NCBI GenBank assembly: GCA_025360355.1
Contig: JANYCL010000432.1
Coordinates: 1 to 7,005 of the forward strand
DNA: 7,005 nt
From: Sphingobacteriaceae bacterium
GTDB taxonomy: Bacteria > Bacteroidota > Bacteroidia > B-17B0 > Aurantibacillaceae
Direction of reading: 5' to 3'
The notes beneath the pieces were generated by a model. The model searched no databases. It was not told the origin of the DNA and saw nothing but the letters and a program-made list of their open reading frames with translations. The position numbers were made by a program, and so were the translations under genes. Of this stretch, positions 6,024 through 7,005 are shown in pieces; the stretch's first letter is position 1; the number at the start of each line of letters is the position of its first letter.

Positions 6024-6529
6024 TACTTAAATAATTTAAAAAGTGCACTTACAATTGCGTTCTCATCTAATTTTATCGCCTTATCAAAAGCGAAATCTGC
6101 TTTCTCCACTACTCTTTCAATATTAGTTACTGCTTCAACAAATGCTTTATGTTTTTTATCGTTCTTGTCGCCCTTTACAGCTTTCAATTCTTCTAATGCA
6201 TTTAATACGGGTTCTATTTCGCGTTTGCGGCGTTCTTTAATAATTTGTTTGGCAACTTTCCAGATATCTTTTTCTGCAATAAAAAAATCTTTGCGGTCGC
6301 CGCTTTTTAATTCTTTATAAGCTAAACCCCAATCTAAAAGATCGCGCAAATTCATGTTAGCGTTGCCGCGCGAAATTTTTAATTGTTCCATTACATCTTC
6401 AGTACTTAATGCATCCGGACTGATCAATAACAAAGCGTGAACCTGCGCCATGGTGCGACTGATGCCCCAACTGCTTCCCAGTGTTCCCCAGGTTTGAATG
6501 AATTTATCTTTTGCTTCGTGGTAGTTCAT
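6023..6529 (-). CDS. GbsR/MarR family winged-helix transcriptional regulator
   Basis: A 168-residue DNA-binding regulator of the GbsR branch of the MarR superfamily, whose members usually act as dimeric repressors. The N-terminus FIQTWGTLGSSWGISRTMAQ (10-29) is the family hallmark. It is followed by the winged helix: HALLLISPDALSTEDVMEQL (31-50), a recognition helix around SRGNANMNLRDLLDWGL (53-69), and a wing with SGDRKDFFIAE (76-86). The remainder is two long charged helices (about 87-118 and 122-150) that probably form the dimer interface. The MNYHEAK start fits because the conserved helix follows directly. Its promoter overlaps the palindrome at 6567-6590, indicating autoregulation, and the same palindrome recurs before the next operon. 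Bacillus GbsR responds to choline, but no choline or betaine gene is in the window, so the ligand here is unknown. The family call is firm. Confidence 0.92.
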   Translation of the reverse strand: MNYHEAKDKFIQTWGTLGSSWGISRTMAQVHALLLISPDALSTEDVMEQLKISRGNANMNLRDLLDWGLAYKELKSGDRKDFFIAEKDIWKVAKQIIKERRKREIEPVLNALEELKAVKGDKNDKKHKAFVEAVTNIERVVEKADFAFDKAIKLDENAIVSALFKLFK

Positions 6530-6544
6530 GATTGAAATCTGATG

Positions 6545-6575
6545 TAAAGATATGGCAAGTTTATCGAACTTTCAA
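6545..6575 (-). promoter_or_regulatory. Bacteroidota-type promoter of the regulator gene
   Basis: On the minus strand TTG (6575-6573) is separated by 20 bases from TATCTTTA (6552-6545), a 7-of-8 match to the -7 element TAnnTTTG. Transcription would begin near 6540, giving a leader of about 10 bases before the ATG at 6529. The -33 TTG is part of the operator palindrome, so bound repressor would cover it. Confidence 0.6.
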
Positions 6576-6590
6576 TATTTATTGAAAGTT
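6567..6590. promoter_or_regulatory. operator palindrome 1, predicted autoregulatory site
   Basis: AACTTTCAATA (6567-6577) and its exact inverse TATTGAAAGTT (6580-6590) flank a two-base centre TT: 11-bp perfect arms. It lies 38-61 bases upstream of the regulator's ATG and contains the -33 element of that promoter. A near-identical copy lies at 5566-5589. MarR-superfamily dimers typically bind palindromes of about this size, which supports the assignment; binding itself is inferred. Confidence 0.75.
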
Positions 6591-6625
6591 TTATTAACAA
6601 AAAACTAACTTTTATGTTTAACATA

Positions 6626-6653
6626 TTGATTCACTATAAATTAATTATCTTTG
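6626..6653 (+). promoter_or_regulatory. consensus Bacteroidota promoter of mtaB, implying a leaderless transcript
   Basis: TTG (6626-6628), a 17-base spacer, then TATCTTTG (6646-6653), a perfect TAnnTTTG -7 element. The mtaB ATG starts at 6659, only 5 bases after the element. The transcription start should therefore fall at or within a few bases of the A of the ATG, leaving no room for a ribosome-binding site. Confidence 0.75.
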
Positions 6654-6658
6654 CGCCG

Positions 6659-7005
6659 ATGCCTTTTTCAGGAAAAACAGTCGCTTTTCATACCCTCGGA
6701 TGTAAATTAAACTTCTCCGAGACCTCAACTATTGCGCGATTGATGGTTGAAAAAGGTTTTAATAAAGTAGATTTCTCTAAGCCTGCCGATGTTTATGTCA
6801 TCAACACATGTTCGGTAACTGAGAATGCCGACAAAGAATGTAAGCAAATAGTAAAGTCTGCGCTCAAACAAAACCCGGAAGCGTTTGTAGCCATTGTTGG
6901 TTGTTATGCACAATTAAAACCGGAAGAGATTGCAAAGATAGAAGGTGTTGATGTTGTTTTAGGTGCGACAGAAAAATTTAAACTTTTAAATTACATCAAC
7001 TTCAG
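6659..7005 (+). CDS. mtaB: MtaB, tRNA t6A37 C2-methylthiotransferase, 3'-truncated
   Basis: Radical-SAM methylthiotransferase that converts t6A to ms2t6A at position 37 of ANN-decoding tRNAs. Only the first 115 codons, plus two bases, are in the window; the family runs to about 430-450 residues. The visible part is the N-terminal UPF0004 (MTTase N) domain, which binds a [4Fe-4S] cluster. Its three ligands are seen as Cys15 in VAFHTLGCKLNFSET, Cys51 in VYVINTCSVTENADKEC, and Cys82 in VAIVGCYAQLKPEEI. HTLGCKLNFSET is more typical of MtaB than of MiaB or RimO. The start is fixed because the conserved strand begins at residue 7 and the perfect -7 element sits just upstream. The radical-SAM CxxxCxxC motif and TRAM domain would lie beyond the edge. 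It is transcribed divergently from the GbsR-like regulator with 129 bases between the two starts, and is probably a housekeeping gene unrelated to that regulon. Confidence 0.93.
   Translation, partial: MPFSGKTVAFHTLGCKLNFSETSTIARLMVEKGFNKVDFSKPADVYVINTCSVTENADKECKQIVKSALKQNPEAFVAIVGCYAQLKPEEIAKIEGVDVVLGATEKFKLLNYINF

Noticed and set aside
6114..6124. CTTTCAATATT, a possible third operator half-site
   Set aside because: It is inside the regulator coding region, lacks the mirror half, and such AT-rich matches are expected by chance.
5988..6320. Plus-strand open frame of 110 codons
   Set aside because: Antisense to the GbsR-like regulator and the start of the four-helix protein; low-complexity Ser/Ala/Leu composition.
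6725..6913. Minus-strand open frame of 62 codons
   Set aside because: Antisense to mtaB, whose cluster-binding cysteines are conserved on the plus strand.

Overview
The window comes from a member of the Bacteroidota. Three things point there: the AT-rich composition, the TonB-dependent outer-membrane receptor with the plug and barrel style of that phylum, and promoters of the TTG-N17-23-TAnnTTTG type with A-rich leaders and no Shine-Dalgarno sequence. I cannot assign a genus.

Layout. Bases 1-2147 (+) hold the 3' part of a TonB-dependent receptor whose N-terminus lies outside the window. It converges on a leftward cluster. The gap between them (about 2148-2228) is filled by two consecutive nested palindromes, the second of which runs over the stop codon of the leftward gene. 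From right to left on the minus strand come two transcription units. The first (6529 to 5604) encodes a GbsR/MarR-type winged-helix regulator and a four-helix membrane protein, coupled by a TAATG stop/start overlap. The second (5511 to 2225) encodes two tandem paralogous small membrane proteins of no family I recognise, a TIGR01777-type NAD(P)-binding epimerase-like protein, an SRPBCC lipid/hydrophobic-ligand-type protein, and a Tat-signal S66 LD-carboxypeptidase. At the right edge, divergent from the regulator, is the start of mtaB (6659 to 7005, +). It codes for the methylthiotransferase that makes ms2t6A in tRNA and is cut by the window end.

The most interesting observation is a shared palindrome. 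The same 24-bp operator-like sequence (11-bp half AACTTTCAATA, then a near-perfect inverted copy; 21 of 24 bases identical between sites) occurs once in front of the regulator gene and once in front of the paralog-led operon, and I found no other full copy in the window. This suggests an autoregulated local regulon. The GbsR-like protein would control its own unit and the downstream envelope-related operon. A hairpin and an extra half-site lie between the second operator and its first gene.

How the genes may work together (inference): three small membrane proteins, a soluble SRPBCC ligand binder, a Rossmann-fold reductase/epimerase and a peptidoglycan-trimming enzyme under one regulator look like a cell-envelope or membrane-lipid response module. 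No choline/betaine genes accompany the GbsR-like regulator, so its signal is unlikely to be inferable from the Bacillus prototype. No RNA genes, CRISPR arrays, insertion sequences or attachment sites were seen.
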